This document shows positions 28,701 to 40,763 of a DNA stretch of 64,000 nt, one piece after another (the stretch's first letter is position 1; each line of letters starts with the position of its first letter). The position numbers were made by a program, and so were the translations under genes. The notes under the pieces are model-generated. The model worked only from the letters and a program-made list of their open reading frames with translations, was not told where the DNA came from and did no database searches. This DNA is from Azospirillum brasilense (GTDB taxonomy: Bacteria; Pseudomonadota; Alphaproteobacteria; Azospirillales; Azospirillaceae): the NCBI RefSeq assembly GCF_005222205.1, contig NZ_CP032349.1:62001-126000 (forward strand), written 5' to 3'.

Positions 28701-31088
28701 GGCGCCGGCCGTGCCGCTGGTGCGGTCCCACGCCTTGAAGGTCAGGCCGCCGGTGTCGGTGTTGGTGAAGCCCGAGCCGCTCGGCACGAAGCGCACGCGG
28801 TCCGACCCGGCGAGCAGCAGCGCCGAACCGTTGGACGAGGTGGTGGGGATGTCGGTCCAGGCGCCGCTGCCGACCTTGTACTGCCAGGTGCCGTTGGTGT
28901 TGGTCACCCCGGTGACGGCGATGCCCAGCGGGAGGACGGTGACCATCGGCACGGGGCTGTCGTACTCGGCGTCGGTGGCGGTGCCGGCGGAGGCGAGCAG
29001 GGCGGTGACGGTGGTGCCGGTGTTGGCGGCGTCGGCGATGCCCTGGTCGATGGTGGTCAGGCTGCGGACGTCGTTGGACAGGATGGGGCTGTCGTTGGCG
29101 CCGGTGAAGTTGAGGGTGAGCTGCTGGGAGACGGTGCGGTTGCCGTCGGAGACGGTGAAGGTGCTGGTGCCCTGCATCGGCCCGGCGGGGACGCCGTTGA
29201 GGAAGGCGGCGTCGAAGACGTAGGCGTAGTGGCCGGTCTGGCTGTTGACGTAGGCGGTGCCGCCCGGGCCGGTGGACCAGGTGTCGTAGGTGACGCCGTT
29301 GCTGAGCGTGACGCTGCCGTGCTGGACCGGGGAGGCCTGGGATCCGGCGAGGGAGTAGGTCAGCGTGCCGCCTTCGAGGTCGGTGGCGGAGAGCTGGCCG
29401 TCGATCAGCGGGAAGCTGTCGGCGGCGGCGGTGTCGACCAGCGTCGGCGGGGTGGCGGGGACGGCCAGGACCGGCGGGGCGTCGGTGTCGATGCGGTCGT
29501 TGGTCTGGCTGATCGGGGTGGTGTAGGGGGTGTTGGCGTTGCTGGCGGCGTCGACCAGGACGATGTTGACCGGGATGTCGTCGCCGGCGGCGCGGTTGCC
29601 GGTGCGCAGGCTGTCGGCGGTGACGGTGAAGGTGGCGGTGTAGGTGGTGGCGCTGACCTTGGTCAGGTTGGCGAGCGCGAAGCCGTTGACCGTGCTGCCG
29701 TTGCCCAGGGTGTAGGTGTCGCTGTCCGAGGCCACGGTGATCGTCACCGTCACCGTGTCGCCGACCTGCGCCGGCTGGTTGGGGATGGTGACGTTGGTGA
29801 TCGAGGGCGGCGTCGTGTCCGGGGTGTTGTTCGTCACCGACTGGTTGGTGACGCTGGCCGCGTCCGCGCCGCCGCTCGCGTTCTGGATCGCCGCCGCGTC
29901 GTTGCCGTTGGTGGGATCGGTGTAGCTGACGGTGACCGTCTGTCCGTGCTGGACCGCCTGGGCCAGCGTCAGAGTGACCGTCTTGTTGACGCTGTCCACG
30001 GCGACACCGGAGACGGTGGCCGTGGTGCCGCCGACCTTGACCTCGAAGGCGCCCGCCGCCGGGCCATTCACGGCGTCCAGCGCGACGTCGTAGGTCAGGA
30101 CCAGCGTCGTTCCGTCCACCGCCGCGCTCTGCAGAACCGGCGCCACCGCGGGGCGCGGCACCATGGCTATGGTAATAAGCCATGTGGAGGCGACGTCGAG
30201 GCCGTTGGTGGCCTGAATAACTCCGCTGGAATTGTCACCCGCCGGATCGACGTAGCGGAATTCGATGTAGTCGCCGGCTGCAAAGGTGCTGCCGACGGTC
30301 AGCGTCAGGGTCTTGCCGGACACCACGGCGGCGGTCACGTTGACCTTCGTTCCGTTGATCAGGACGGCGCTGGTGCCCCAGGACGGGTCGCCGGGCGAAA
30401 TCGCATCGAAGGTGGACAGGGCCGGCTGACTGGCGCTGTCGAGATTGCCGTCGAAGGTCACGGTGATGGTGGACTCGCCGACATAGGCAACGGTGTCCAC
30501 GGCTTCGGGGGCCGCCATCAGCACGCCCGCGTAGCGTTCGATCCGCAGCGCCTCGGTCCGCACGACGCCGCGCGTCCAGTCGAGATCCCAATCGCCGCCA
30601 AGATCCGCGGCACCCGTCAGTGTCCGCGACGCCGCCATGCCGGCGCCGGTGATGTCGGACAACGCGTCCAGGAATGCCCCGCCATGGCCGCTCGCCACGT
30701 TGCAGCCGTACAGCAGGATGTCGCCTTCATCGGCAAGGCAGGCACCGATGACCGTCAGTTCCGCCGCCCGTCTCGGAAGCGATGCAGCATCGAGTCGGGT
30801 CGCACCGAGTTGGAGCCCGCCCTCGAAACCGTGGGACAGCACATGGATGGCCCGGATGCCGGAGCGATCGGCCAGCGCCTGTGCCATGACCGTCACGCCG
30901 TCGCAGCCTTCGCCGATCAGGATCGCCTCGATAGCGGACGGCAGGCCTGCCTGGAGATCCTGCCAATCGGCAAGCGCCATGTCGATGAAGGCGATTTCGG
31001 TTCCGGAATGCGAAATGCGATCAAAGGCGGCGGAGCGGTTGGCGAACGGAGAGGCGGACGCTTCGGGCATGGCGGACTGGTCCTTCAT
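25779..31088 (-). CDS. Giant RTX/Ig-repeat surface or secreted adhesin-like protein with DUF4347
   Basis: A protein of about 1,770 residues with no Sec signal. The N-terminus (residues about 20-185) is a DUF4347 domain (AIHVLSHGFEGGLQLGATRL, ILLYGCNVASG). Next come SwmB-like and cadherin/Ig-like modules rich in Thr, Ser, Val and Gly, including two near-identical 96-residue Ig-type repeats (TPTLAGTAEAGSTVTVTVGG). The C-terminal quarter has about 24 RTX nonapeptides (GGAGNDLLFGG type) that bind calcium. Such proteins leave by a type I system using a C-terminal signal and function in adhesion or biofilm; no type I exporter lies in the window. Several starts are possible: GTG at 31115, ATG at 31088 or ATG at 31070. 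I chose 31088 without strong ribosome-site evidence. Confidence 0.9.
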   Translation of the reverse strand: MKDQSAMPEASASPFANRSAAFDRISHSGTEIAFIDMALADWQDLQAGLPSAIEAILIGEGCDGVTVMAQALADRSGIRAIHVLSHGFEGGLQLGATRLDAASLPRRAAELTVIGACLADEGDILLYGCNVASGHGGAFLDALSDITGAGMAASRTLTGAADLGGDWDLDWTRGVVRTEALRIERYAGVLMAAPEAVDTVAYVGESTITVTFDGNLDSASQPALSTFDAISPGDPSWGTSAVLINGTKVNVTAAVVSGKTLTLTVGSTFAAGDYIEFRYVDPAGDNSSGVIQATNGLDVASTWLITIAMVPRPAVAPVLQSAAVDGTTLVLTYDVALDAVNGPAAGAFEVKVGGTTATVSGVAVDSVNKTVTLTLAQAVQHGQTVTVSYTDPTNGNDAAAIQNASGGADAASVTNQSVTNNTPDTTPPSITNVTIPNQPAQVGDTVTVTITVASDSDTYTLGNGSTVNGFALANLTKVSATTYTATFTVTADSLRTGNRAAGDDIPVNIVLVDAASNANTPYTTPISQTNDRIDTDAPPVLAVPATPPTLVDTAAADSFPLIDGQLSATDLEGGTLTYSLAGSQASPVQHGSVTLSNGVTYDTWSTGPGGTAYVNSQTGHYAYVFDAAFLNGVPAGPMQGTSTFTVSDGNRTVSQQLTLNFTGANDSPILSNDVRSLTTIDQGIADAANTGTTVTALLASAGTATDAEYDSPVPMVTVLPLGIAVTGVTNTNGTWQYKVGSGAWTDIPTTSSNGSALLLAGSDRVRFVPSGSGFTNTDTGGLTFKAWDRTSGTAGATADTTTADAFSTGSATATITVDAVPTLTATGGAKTFGVGVDSATSLFSGVAASTVEAGQSFRGAVFTVSGVVDATEVLTIGGTDVALTNGATATLSGLGAAGGNAGVSVSVVGGVATVTVTGLERDDAQMSALLGGVTYKNTSASATLGDRTVAVASLTDSGGATGAATISGVSAVVSVADVTPPAAPVVTSAALTNSATPTLAGTAEAGSTVTVTVGGATYTTTATGGNWSVDLATATPASGVLNLNANGTNAVSVTAKDASNNTSTAGTQTLTIDTTLPNAPSVTSAALTKNATPTIAGTAEAGSTVTVTVGGATYTTTATNGTWSLNLATETPTAGVLNLNANGTNPVSVTATDTAGNVSGPGTHTLTVDTTAPTATVRFEDDSIDAIEQSSAAFTISGGEAGTAFTWTITSAGGGQVTGSGVMSGPTAQVTGLDLSALGDGTLTLTLGLTDPAGNASVPVTATTQKLTATVEKPAPVAPPPVATVDGATVSGAVTTGSDGKRVTTVTIAASNEERVEDSNTANADLADVPVVREQVVDRQTGQVSTMTTLTVSVSTGVAVTTSGSAERQTAAEAQTGVAGLIAAIEARTDAGTASRGNLTGGGDSFLSVLSAQAQLLVRAIDFSAPGVAAGQAVQTKVTGNTLGGTGVASTAPTAVVLNTTALAGAVTIQLDNVEFAAVVGNATLVGGDGEQIVYGDDHEQYMYLGAGDDILHGGGGNDTIASAGGNDTLYGDEGDDVVMGGEGDDWLFGGEGNDLVGGGVGNDALFGGTGQDILFGEAGDDTLTGEEGDDTLSGGAGNDLLFGGSGHDFLIGDDGDDTLSGGDGNDVALGGAGRDLIGLGAGDDLASGGDGDDTLFGEAGNDTLFGGAGNDLLNGGAGNDVLFADGGADTLWGGAGADVFAFGRNSGGSVVMDFQAGIDRLALYDATMDLGAVIRSARVEGGSTTLDVGGGNRITILGQTGNVAAWFG
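25985..26630 (-). repeat. RTX calcium-binding nonapeptide repeat tract
   Basis: About 24 tandem 27-bp units encode GGxGxDxLx-type nonapeptides. On the plus strand this shows as repeated GTCGTTGCCxxCxCCGCCG blocks. It is the C-terminal calcium-binding region of the giant adhesin-like protein. Confidence 0.9.
27574..28149 (-). repeat. Two tandem 288-bp Ig-like units
   Basis: Two adjacent 96-codon units share AGTAEAGSTVTVTVGGATYT and VLNLNANGTN with only scattered differences. They lie inside the adhesin gene; edges are approximate to about 15 bp. Such near-identical repeats can expand or contract by recombination. Confidence 0.8.
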
Positions 31089-31115
31089 GGGGTTCAAGCC
31101 ATGGGGTGGCGCCAC

Positions 31116-31654
31116 AACCGAAACGGCTACCCCATTTGGACCTAATACCCAAAAAAAACCGCTGCGGTCAATTGGCCGCCAATATTATTTACAGTTTACA
31201 AAAATTTAAGGGTGCTTGTCCATGGAACCACCGAAGCCACGCAATGTCTAAATTTGTTACTTTATGATGAAATTTGCTTTTTGATTCTCAGGCTCGTTTG
31301 GTGATGTTCATATTCAATCCCATTGTTCTGGATCAATATTAGCAGATTTCCTTACAGAGCAACGAAATGATAAAATAAAACCGAACATTATCGGTGCTGG
31401 ATTGGAGGTCTTGTCCGATGTCGAGTCCGTCGCGCCTGCTGTCGGTTCATTGCATGACAAAGGGTGCCACTGCAACACGAGGCTGGCGTGCCTCAACCCG
31501 TCTTCGTTCAACTGTTAGAGCCCGTTCGACAGCCGTTTCAGTGGCAGGCTCGTCGAAGTCGCAGGCTTGTCATGGCGAGCTGCTCGAGGCGCGTGGATGG
31601 CGTATGCTCATCAAGCCTTACCGCCGGCCGGCCTCCTCTGCGTCGTCCAGCGGG
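31116..31654. other. AT-rich promoter-side region of the adhesin gene
   Basis: The part from about 31140 to 31400 is markedly AT-rich compared with the flanks and is likely the adhesin promoter and leader. I see no gene. The right part (31480-31650) has open frames without family motifs and may be debris belonging to the adjacent IS6 remnant. Confidence 0.5.
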
Positions 31655-32028
31655 CGAGTAAGATTTGAAAACACCCGCCACCACTTCCCACCCGCGCTCA
31701 TCCAGCATGCGATCTAGCTGCGGCCAGCAAGCTGATGCGCAAGCTGCTCAAAAAGCACGGCTTTGCCCCTACCCAGGTCACCACCGGCAAGCTGCGTTCC
31801 TACAGGGCCGCCTTTCGCGACATCGGCCTGACGGCGCGTCATGAGCAAGGGTGGCGCCAGAACAACCGGGCCGAGGCTTCAACCTCCAGCGCCATCTGGC
31901 CTCCCGCCGCACCCCGCGCACCGTCCGGGCGCAGGCTATGGCCGAATGGCACGCCGCGACCGCCGCGGCGTGAACCCGTCGGGGGCTCCGGATTTCCTGC
32001 ACGTCGGTTCGGTCCACGTGACAAAGCC
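31655..32028 (+). pseudogene. Internally deleted IS6-family transposase remnant
   Basis: An N-terminal scrap (VRFENTRHHFPPALIQHAI, 31658-31717) resembles the RHRFPPxxIxHAVWLY start of IS6-type transposases. It is followed directly by the C-terminal part ASKLMRKLLKKHGFAPTQVTT, KLRSYRAAFRDIGLTARHEQG, RQNNRAEAS, and then frame loss within the RRxRxMQRFKS region. The DDE core between them is deleted. The conserved right end CACGTGACAAAGCC closes at 32028, two bases from the glgX stop codon. Confidence 0.8.
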
Positions 32029-32029
32029 G

Positions 32030-34189
<2,160 letters not shown>

Positions 34190-36753
34190 ATCTCGGCGGC
34201 GTATTCGGCGATGGTGCGATCGCTGGAAAACCGGCCAGAGTTGGCGATGTTCATGATGACCTTGCGCGTCCAGTCCTGCGGAGCCGCGTAGGACGCCAGC
34301 AATCGCCGGTCCGCCTCCAGATAGGCCGTGAGATCGGCGAGATGCATGAAGCGGTCCCCGCCCGTCAGCAGCGCGTCGCGCAGCGGCTCGAAGACGCCCG
34401 GTTCGTTGCGGTTGAAATGGTCGGAAAAGATCAGATCCAGCGCGGCGCGGGTTTCCGGTTCGTTGTGATGATGCCAGAAAGGGCTGTACCAGCCGGCGCT
34501 GCCGCTCACCTGGTCCGCCGTCAACCCGAACAGGAAGAAGTTTTCCTCGCCTGCGGCCTGCGCCATCTCGATCGTCGCGCCATCGCGCGTGCCGATCGTC
34601 AATGCGCCGTTCATCATGAACTTCATGTTGCTGGTACCGCTCGCCTCATAGCCCGCCGTCGAGATCTGGTTGGACACGTCGGAGGCGGGAATCAGCTTCT
34701 CGGCCAGGGACACGCCGTACTCGGGCAGGAACACCACCCTGAGGCGGCCGCGCACCACCGGGTCGTCGTCGATGGCGGCGGCGAGGTTGTTGAGGAATTT
34801 GATGATCACCTTGGCAAGACGGTAGGCGGGCGCCGCCTTTCCCGCGAAGAAGAAGGTCCGCGGCGCCATGTCGAGGCCGGGGTTCTGCCGCATCCGGTTG
34901 TAGAGCACGACGATCCGCAACGCGTTCAGAAGCTGCCGCTTGTATTCGTGGATGCGTTTGATCTGGCTGTCGAAGATCGTGTCGGGATCGACGGCGATGC
35001 CGTTGGTCGATGCAAGCCACGCCACGAAGCGGTGCTTCATGGCGCGCTTGGCCTCCCGCACGGCGTCCTGGAAAGCCCCGTCGTCGGCAAGCGGCGTCAG
35101 CTTGGCCAGTTGGGACAGGTCGGTGATCCAGCCGTCCCCAATGGCGTCGGTGATGCAGCGGGAGAGGGCGGGGTTGGCGAGCCGAAGCCAACGCCGGGGC
35201 GTCACCCCGTTGGTCTTGTTGCTGAAGCGCTCGGGATACAGTTCGGCCAGATCCTTGACCGTCACGGTGCGCAGCAGATCGGAATGGATCGCCGCGACCC
35301 CGTTGGTGCTGTGCGATCCGACGATGGCGAGGTTGGCCATCCGGATCTTCCGCGGACCGCCCTCCTCGACCAAGCTCACGCGCTCGATACGGCCCTCATC
35401 GCCGGGAAAGCGGGCCCGCACTTCGTCGAGAAGCCGACGGTTGATCTCCAGGATGATCTCCAGGTGGCGCGGCAGCAGAAGCTCGAACCAAGGCAGCGGC
35501 CATTTTTCGAGCGCCTCGGGCAGCAGGGTGTGATTCGTGTAGGCGAGTGTCCGCCGCGTGAGATCCCACGCCTCCTCCCAGCCGAGCCCCGCGTCGTCAA
35601 GCAGGATCCGCATCAGTTCGGACACCGTCAGGCTCGGGTGGGTGTCGTTGAGCTGGACGGCGACCTTGTCGGGAAGCGCCCGCCAGTCGGCCGGGCTACC
35701 GACCGGATTGGTCCGGCGGAAGCGCCGCACGAGATCCGCCAGGGAACAGGCGACCAGAAAATACTCCTGCACGAAGCGCAGGCCCTGCCCCATGCTCGTC
35801 GAATCGTCGGGGTACAGGACCCGTGTGAGGGACTCCGCCGAGAGCCGTTCGGCGAGCGCGCTGACGAAGTCGCCGGCGCTGAACGCCTGGAAGTCCAGCG
35901 CGTGCGGTGCCGCCGCCGCCCAGAGCCGCAACGTGTTGATCGTTCGGCCGCCGTATCCGATGACGGGGCGGTCATACGGAATGCCGAGCAGGCTGGACGG
36001 CCGGCCGGGTACGGCGGCGAACGTCCCGTTGCGCACCTCGAACGAGCAGCCGAGCCTGATCTCCACGGACTCCTGCGGCCGGGCGACCTCCCAGGGATCG
36101 GGCCGCCGCAGCCAGTTGTCGGGCTGTTCCTGCTGCCAGCCATCCCGCAGGCTCTGCCGGAAAATGCCGTATTCGTAGCGGAGCCCATATCCCATGGCCG
36201 GGATCTGCATCGTGGCCATGGAGTCGATGAAGCAGGCCGCCAGCCGGCCGAGCCCCCCGTTCCCCAGCCCGGCGTCGGGCTCCTCGTCGAGCAGGGCAAG
36301 CCAGTCGATTCCCTTCTCGTCGGCGACCCGCGCCACGACCGGATCGAGAAGAAGGTTCATGACGTTGTTGGCCAGGGAGCACCCGATGAGGAACTCCAGG
36401 GAAAGGTAATAGACGCGTTTCGGATTCTCGCGTTCGTAGGTCTTCTCGGTGCGAAGCCACCGCTGTGACAGCACGTCGCGCACGGAGCGGGCGACCGCCT
36501 CGTAGCGTTCGCGTGGACCGACCGAGGTGGGATCGACCACATGGTCGAACATCAGGTGCCGCTCGTAGAGCGCGTCGCGCGTTCCGGTGAAGTGGATCGG
36601 GCCGCATCCATATTGCTGGAGCAGGTCCGTCGATCCGGAGACGTTCGACGCCGTTGCGTCGGCCATGGTCATGTCGCTGCTCATGGCGTTTCCTCCTCGC
36701 CCGGTCGGAGCCGCCGCGCCGTCCGACGGATGGCCCGACCATCGTCTTATGGT

Positions 36754-39189
36754 TCAAACATTGTCGGCCTCGGTCGAGGCGGCTTTTCCGGCCGCTCCTG
36801 TCCGGCTTGCTCGCGTCTGGCCCGCTCCCGTCTGGTCCCATATCCATCCCGCGATCTCGGGCATGTCGTCGCCATACCGCCGGATGTGTTCCTTGTGCGC
36901 GATGAGCTTGTCGCGCATGGCCTGCTTGACGTAGGCGGCGCTCGCGCCGAGCGCCGGAACCCGGTCGATCACATCGCCCACGAGGTGGAACCGGTCGAGA
37001 TCGTTCAGCACGCACATGTCGAAGGGCGTGCTGGTGGTGCCTTCCTCCTTGTAGCCGCGCACATGCAGGTTCCCATGGCCGCCCCGCCGGTACGTCAGCC
37101 GGTGAATGAGCCAGGGATAGCCGTGGAAGGCGAAGATGATCGGTTTGTCGGTGGTGAACAGCGCGTCGAAGTCGCGATCCGGCAGCCCGTGCGGATGCTC
37201 CCCCGGGGGCTGCAAGGTCATGAGATCGACGACGTTGATGACGCGGACCTTCAGGTCCGGGGCGTAGTGGCGCAGGAGATCGACCGCCGCCAGGGTCTCC
37301 AGCGTCGGCACGTCGCCGCAGCAGGCCATCACCACATCGGGTTCGCCGCCGCGGTCGTTGCTGGCCCATTCCCAGATCCCCAGGCCGGCCGTGCAATGCC
37401 TGATGGCGTCATCCATCGTCAACCACTGCGGGGCCGGTTGCTTCCCGGCGACGACGACGTTGACGCAGTTCCGGCTGCGCAGGCAATGGTCCGTGACCGA
37501 CAGCAGGCAATTGGCATCGGGTGGCAGATAGACCCGGACGACGTCGGCCTTCTTGTTCACCACATGATCGATGAAGCCGGGGTCCTGGTGGCTGAAGCCG
37601 TTGTGGTCCTGGCGCCAGACATGGCTGGACAGCAGGTAGTTCAGCGAGGCGACGGGGCGCCGCCAGGGAATGGTCCGGCAGACCTTCAACCACTTAGCGT
37701 GCTGGTTGAACATCGAATCGACGATGTGGATGAACGCTTCGTAGCAGGAAAAGAAGCCGTGCCGACCCGTCAGCAGATAGCCTTCAAGCCACCCCTGGCA
37801 TTGGTGTTCGCTGAGCATCTCCATGACCCGGCCGTCCGGGGCGAGATGGTCGTCCCACGGGACGGTGTCGGCAACCCATGTCCGGTCCGTGACCTGGAGC
37901 ACGTCCTGCCAGCGGTTGGAGTTGTTCTCATCGGGACTGAAGAGCCGGAAGTTCCGCGCGTCGAGGTTCAGCTTCATCACATCGCGCAGAAACTGCCCCA
38001 TCACGCGGGTGGCTTCTGCGACGGCCACGCCGGGAGCCTCCACCGGGACGGCGTAGTCGCGGAAATCCGGAAGGCGCAGATCGCGCAGGAGCGTGCCGCC
38101 GTTGGCGTGCGGGTTGGCGCTCATACGGCGAGTGCCGCGGGGGGCCAAGTCGGCGAGGTCGGGGCGGAGGCGGCCTCCCTCGTCGAAAAGCTCCTCGGGA
38201 CGGTAGCTTCTCATCCACTCTTCGAGAACACGCACATGGTCCGGGTTCTCGTGCATTTCCCCCATCGGGACCTGATGCGAACGCCAGAAATCCTCGGCCC
38301 GCTTGCCGTCGATCTCCTTCGGGCATGTCCAGCCCTTCGGTGTGCGGAGCACGATCAGGGGCCAGCGGGGACGCTGCGCGACCCCGTTTCGGCGCGCGTC
38401 GTCCTTGATCCGCCGAATGTCGGCGATGGCCGTGTCCAGAGTGGAGGCCATGCGTTCATGCATGTCGTCCGGTTCGTGGCCTTCCACGAAATAGGGGATG
38501 TATCCATACCCTCGGAAAAGTTGCTCCAGCTCCTCGTGGCTGATCCGGGAGAGAATGGTGGGGTTGGCGATCTTGTAGCCGTTGAGATGCAGGATCGGCA
38601 GAACGGCGCCATCGCTGAGCGGGTTGAGGAACTTGTTGGAATGCCAGCTCGTTGCCAGGGGTCCGGTTTCCGCCTCCCCGTCGCCAACGATGCAGGCGAC
38701 GATCAGGTCGGGGTTGTCGAAGGCGGCTCCGTACGCGTGGGACAGGGCGTATCCGAGTTCGCCGCCTTCATGAATCGAACCGGGCGTCTCCGGCGCCACG
38801 TGGCTGGGAATCCCGCCGGGAAACGAGAATTGGGTGAAGAGGCGCTTGATGCCCTCCTGGTCCGGCGAAATGTTCGGGTAGACTTCGCTGTATGTTCCCT
38901 CAAGGTAGGCATTCGCGACCATGGCCGGTCCGCCATGCCCGGGACCGGCAATATAGATCATGTTCAGATCCAATTGCCGGATCATCCGGTTCAGATGGAC
39001 ATAGATGAAATTCAAGCCGGGCGTGGTTCCCCAATGCCCCAGCAACCTCGGCTTTATATGTTCGAGGGTAAGGGGAACTTTGAGCAATGGATTGTCATAA
39101 AGATAAATTTGCCCGACGGACAAATAGTTTGCTGCCCGCCAGTAGGCGTCAATGAGAGCCTTTTCCTTGACTGAAAGCGCTTCGGCCAT
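36754..39189 (-). CDS. xfp: Phosphoketolase (xylulose-5-P/fructose-6-P)
   Basis: An 811-residue thiamine-diphosphate enzyme of the phosphoketolase family, of normal length. It shows GHWGTTPGLNFIYVHLNR, AGPGHGGPAMVANAYLEG, SIHEGGELGYALSHAYGAAFDNP, the ThDP motif GDGEAETGPLA with downstream NGYKIANPT, GYGYIPYFVEGHEP, and the C-terminal HGYPWLIHRLTYRRGGH. It splits xylulose-5-P or fructose-6-P with phosphate to acetyl-phosphate plus a sugar phosphate. The ribosome site GGGAGGCGGGC precedes the ATG. With glgP and glgX downstream, the unit can route stored glycogen through phosphoketolase; the alternative of a stand-alone pentose shunt cannot be excluded. Confidence 0.95.
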   Translation of the reverse strand: MAEALSVKEKALIDAYWRAANYLSVGQIYLYDNPLLKVPLTLEHIKPRLLGHWGTTPGLNFIYVHLNRMIRQLDLNMIYIAGPGHGGPAMVANAYLEGTYSEVYPNISPDQEGIKRLFTQFSFPGGIPSHVAPETPGSIHEGGELGYALSHAYGAAFDNPDLIVACIVGDGEAETGPLATSWHSNKFLNPLSDGAVLPILHLNGYKIANPTILSRISHEELEQLFRGYGYIPYFVEGHEPDDMHERMASTLDTAIADIRRIKDDARRNGVAQRPRWPLIVLRTPKGWTCPKEIDGKRAEDFWRSHQVPMGEMHENPDHVRVLEEWMRSYRPEELFDEGGRLRPDLADLAPRGTRRMSANPHANGGTLLRDLRLPDFRDYAVPVEAPGVAVAEATRVMGQFLRDVMKLNLDARNFRLFSPDENNSNRWQDVLQVTDRTWVADTVPWDDHLAPDGRVMEMLSEHQCQGWLEGYLLTGRHGFFSCYEAFIHIVDSMFNQHAKWLKVCRTIPWRRPVASLNYLLSSHVWRQDHNGFSHQDPGFIDHVVNKKADVVRVYLPPDANCLLSVTDHCLRSRNCVNVVVAGKQPAPQWLTMDDAIRHCTAGLGIWEWASNDRGGEPDVVMACCGDVPTLETLAAVDLLRHYAPDLKVRVINVVDLMTLQPPGEHPHGLPDRDFDALFTTDKPIIFAFHGYPWLIHRLTYRRGGHGNLHVRGYKEEGTTSTPFDMCVLNDLDRFHLVGDVIDRVPALGASAAYVKQAMRDKLIAHKEHIRRYGDDMPEIAGWIWDQTGAGQTRASRTGAAGKAASTEADNV

Positions 39190-39415
39190 GCCCGCCTCCC
39201 GCAGCTCTGGTGATGTGACGCGGTCCTCTGCGATGCCACGCCCGACCTCGCGGCGTTGGATCGGGTCGGTGTGCGGCCTCCATCATTCCACCAAGCGTGG
39301 CAGCGGTCAGAGTGCCAGTGCCCGCCCATTCCGTCTCGGTCTCATCGGTGTATGACCTGGGTCCGGCATCCGCTTCGCCGGATGCGAAAAAGCGCGTTTG
39401 TTCGGCAACGCCCCT

Positions 39416-40210
39416 TCAGCCGATGGAAACGATGAACTCGAAGGGCGATCCCCAGCCGCCCGCAACGATGCGGTTCTCACCGTGGTTCAGAAGGGCGGTG
39501 TCCCTCATGAAATCATGCCCGATCGGCTGCCCATTGACGACCGTCCCAAGCGTGCTGCCAAGATCGGACACGAGCAGCCGGCCCTGGCTGTGGCTGATCA
39601 TGAAGTGATCGCGCGACAGGCGAAACGGCGGCTGATCGTCGATGGACAGATCGGGTGATCGTGGGGGCGGTGCCTCGCCGTTGATCGGGAGACGACCGAC
39701 CACGAAGGGCAGTTGTCCAACCTGAATTGGGCTTGGACCGATCCGGCTGCGCAGGGAGTCCGTCCCAGCGGTCAATAGAATGCGTTCGTTGTTGTTGGGA
39801 AGTGCCGCCGACGACGGCGCGCCGTTCTCCGCCAGTTCCGCCTCGCGCGTCGAGAGCAGCAGGTCGCCGGCAATCTTGTCCTCGATCGTCCGCAGGCGGA
39901 TGCTGAGACGCTGGATCAACCCGCGCGCCAGGGATGCGTCCCGGCTCACCCGGTCCAGGAAATCCTGCGGGGTGAGGACTTCCGCGGCGCCATCGCTGAC
40001 GGCCCGGGCGGTGGCACTCCGGCTGCGGCTTTCAATGACGCCCATCTCGCCCAGCCACTCGCCGCCCCGCACATGCCCGATCAGGATGGCGTTGTCTCCA
40101 TTCTCGCGCAGGACCTCAATTTCACCGTGCCTGACCCAAAAAACGCAGTCGCTCGCCTCTCCCCGCCGGAACAGCAATTCGCCGGCCTTGAATTGGATGG
40201 ATTTGGCCAT
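39416..40210 (-). CDS. Cyclic-nucleotide-binding-like plus FHA domain protein
   Basis: A 264-residue protein. The N-terminal 115 residues form a cNMP-binding-type beta-roll (FKAGELLFRRGEASDCVFWVRHGEIEVL, GGEWLGEMGVIESRSRSATARAVSD). The last 110 residues are an FHA phosphothreonine-binding domain (VVGRLPIN, RLSRDHFMISHSQGRLLVSDLGSTLGTVVNG). There is no DNA-binding domain, so it acts through protein contacts rather than as a CRP-type activator. It lies 226 bp upstream of xfp on the same strand and may adjust carbon storage genes or another Ser/Thr-kinase-dependent process; no kinase gene is in the window. Confidence 0.85.
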   Translation of the reverse strand: MAKSIQFKAGELLFRRGEASDCVFWVRHGEIEVLRENGDNAILIGHVRGGEWLGEMGVIESRSRSATARAVSDGAAEVLTPQDFLDRVSRDASLARGLIQRLSIRLRTIEDKIAGDLLLSTREAELAENGAPSSAALPNNNERILLTAGTDSLRSRIGPSPIQVGQLPFVVGRLPINGEAPPPRSPDLSIDDQPPFRLSRDHFMISHSQGRLLVSDLGSTLGTVVNGQPIGHDFMRDTALLNHGENRIVAGGWGSPFEFIVSIG

Positions 40211-40293
40211 ATCCGGATGTTCTCCGCTGTTTTACCGTGCGTCGTAATGGCACGACAGACCGGGATTCTGTATGATGAAAGCAGAAGTGAAAC

Positions 40294-40542
40294 CTACCGA
40301 GAAAATGGACGCACACGACGGAGCCCCGCTTCTCCTTTCTTGTGGTGCATCGTTCCATCGTACGGCAAGTTGGTTGTGAGTGTGCGGCCGTCGATCTTTC
40401 CATCGCGTATCCGGCTGAATACGCGATTGATGCTTTCCATCAGCTCAACATAGTCATGATCCCGCACTCCGCCGTTTCCGGCGAACGGCTGGGTGTTGTC
40501 AGGTTGGTGGTGAACGGTCCGGCATGGCAGGTTGTTGGGCAT
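40294..40542 (-). CDS. Small hypothetical ORF (82 aa), doubtful
   Basis: An ORF beginning MPNNLPCRTVHHQPDN and including VELMESINRVFSRIRDGKIDGR. G/C at third positions is only moderate, lower than in neighbouring genes, and the ribosome site is weak. No family is recognised. It lies 83 bp upstream of the cNMP/FHA gene on the same strand. An opposing plus-strand frame of similar length exists, so this call is tentative. Confidence 0.3.
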   Translation of the reverse strand: MPNNLPCRTVHHQPDNTQPFAGNGGVRDHDYVELMESINRVFSRIRDGKIDGRTLTTNLPYDGTMHHKKGEAGLRRVRPFSR

Positions 40543-40763
40543 GTCCACCACCCCATACCGCGGTGTCCGTTTTCCCGCTGGAATCATCCACGAGGCGGTC
40601 TGGGTGTCCCATTGCTCCAACCTGAGCCTACCGAGGTCGCACTGATCCGGGCGACGCCCGGCATCGTGGTCGGCGACGAGGCCATCGCGGAATGGTGGCT
40701 GCACTTTGGCCATCCGACCGCCAGCGCGCTCGCGATGCGGTGGTGCGCTACAACGCCGAAGGC

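Noticed and set aside
25626..31145. A very long plus-strand frame (over 1,800 codons) antisense to the adhesin gene
   Set aside because: It is a shadow created by the biased codon use and RTX repeats of the minus-strand gene; it has no domain motif and a repetitive low-complexity composition.
40590..40763. A gene upstream of the IS3 remnant on the plus strand
   Set aside because: The open frame lacks a start with ribosome site and any family motif; it is probably insertion debris.
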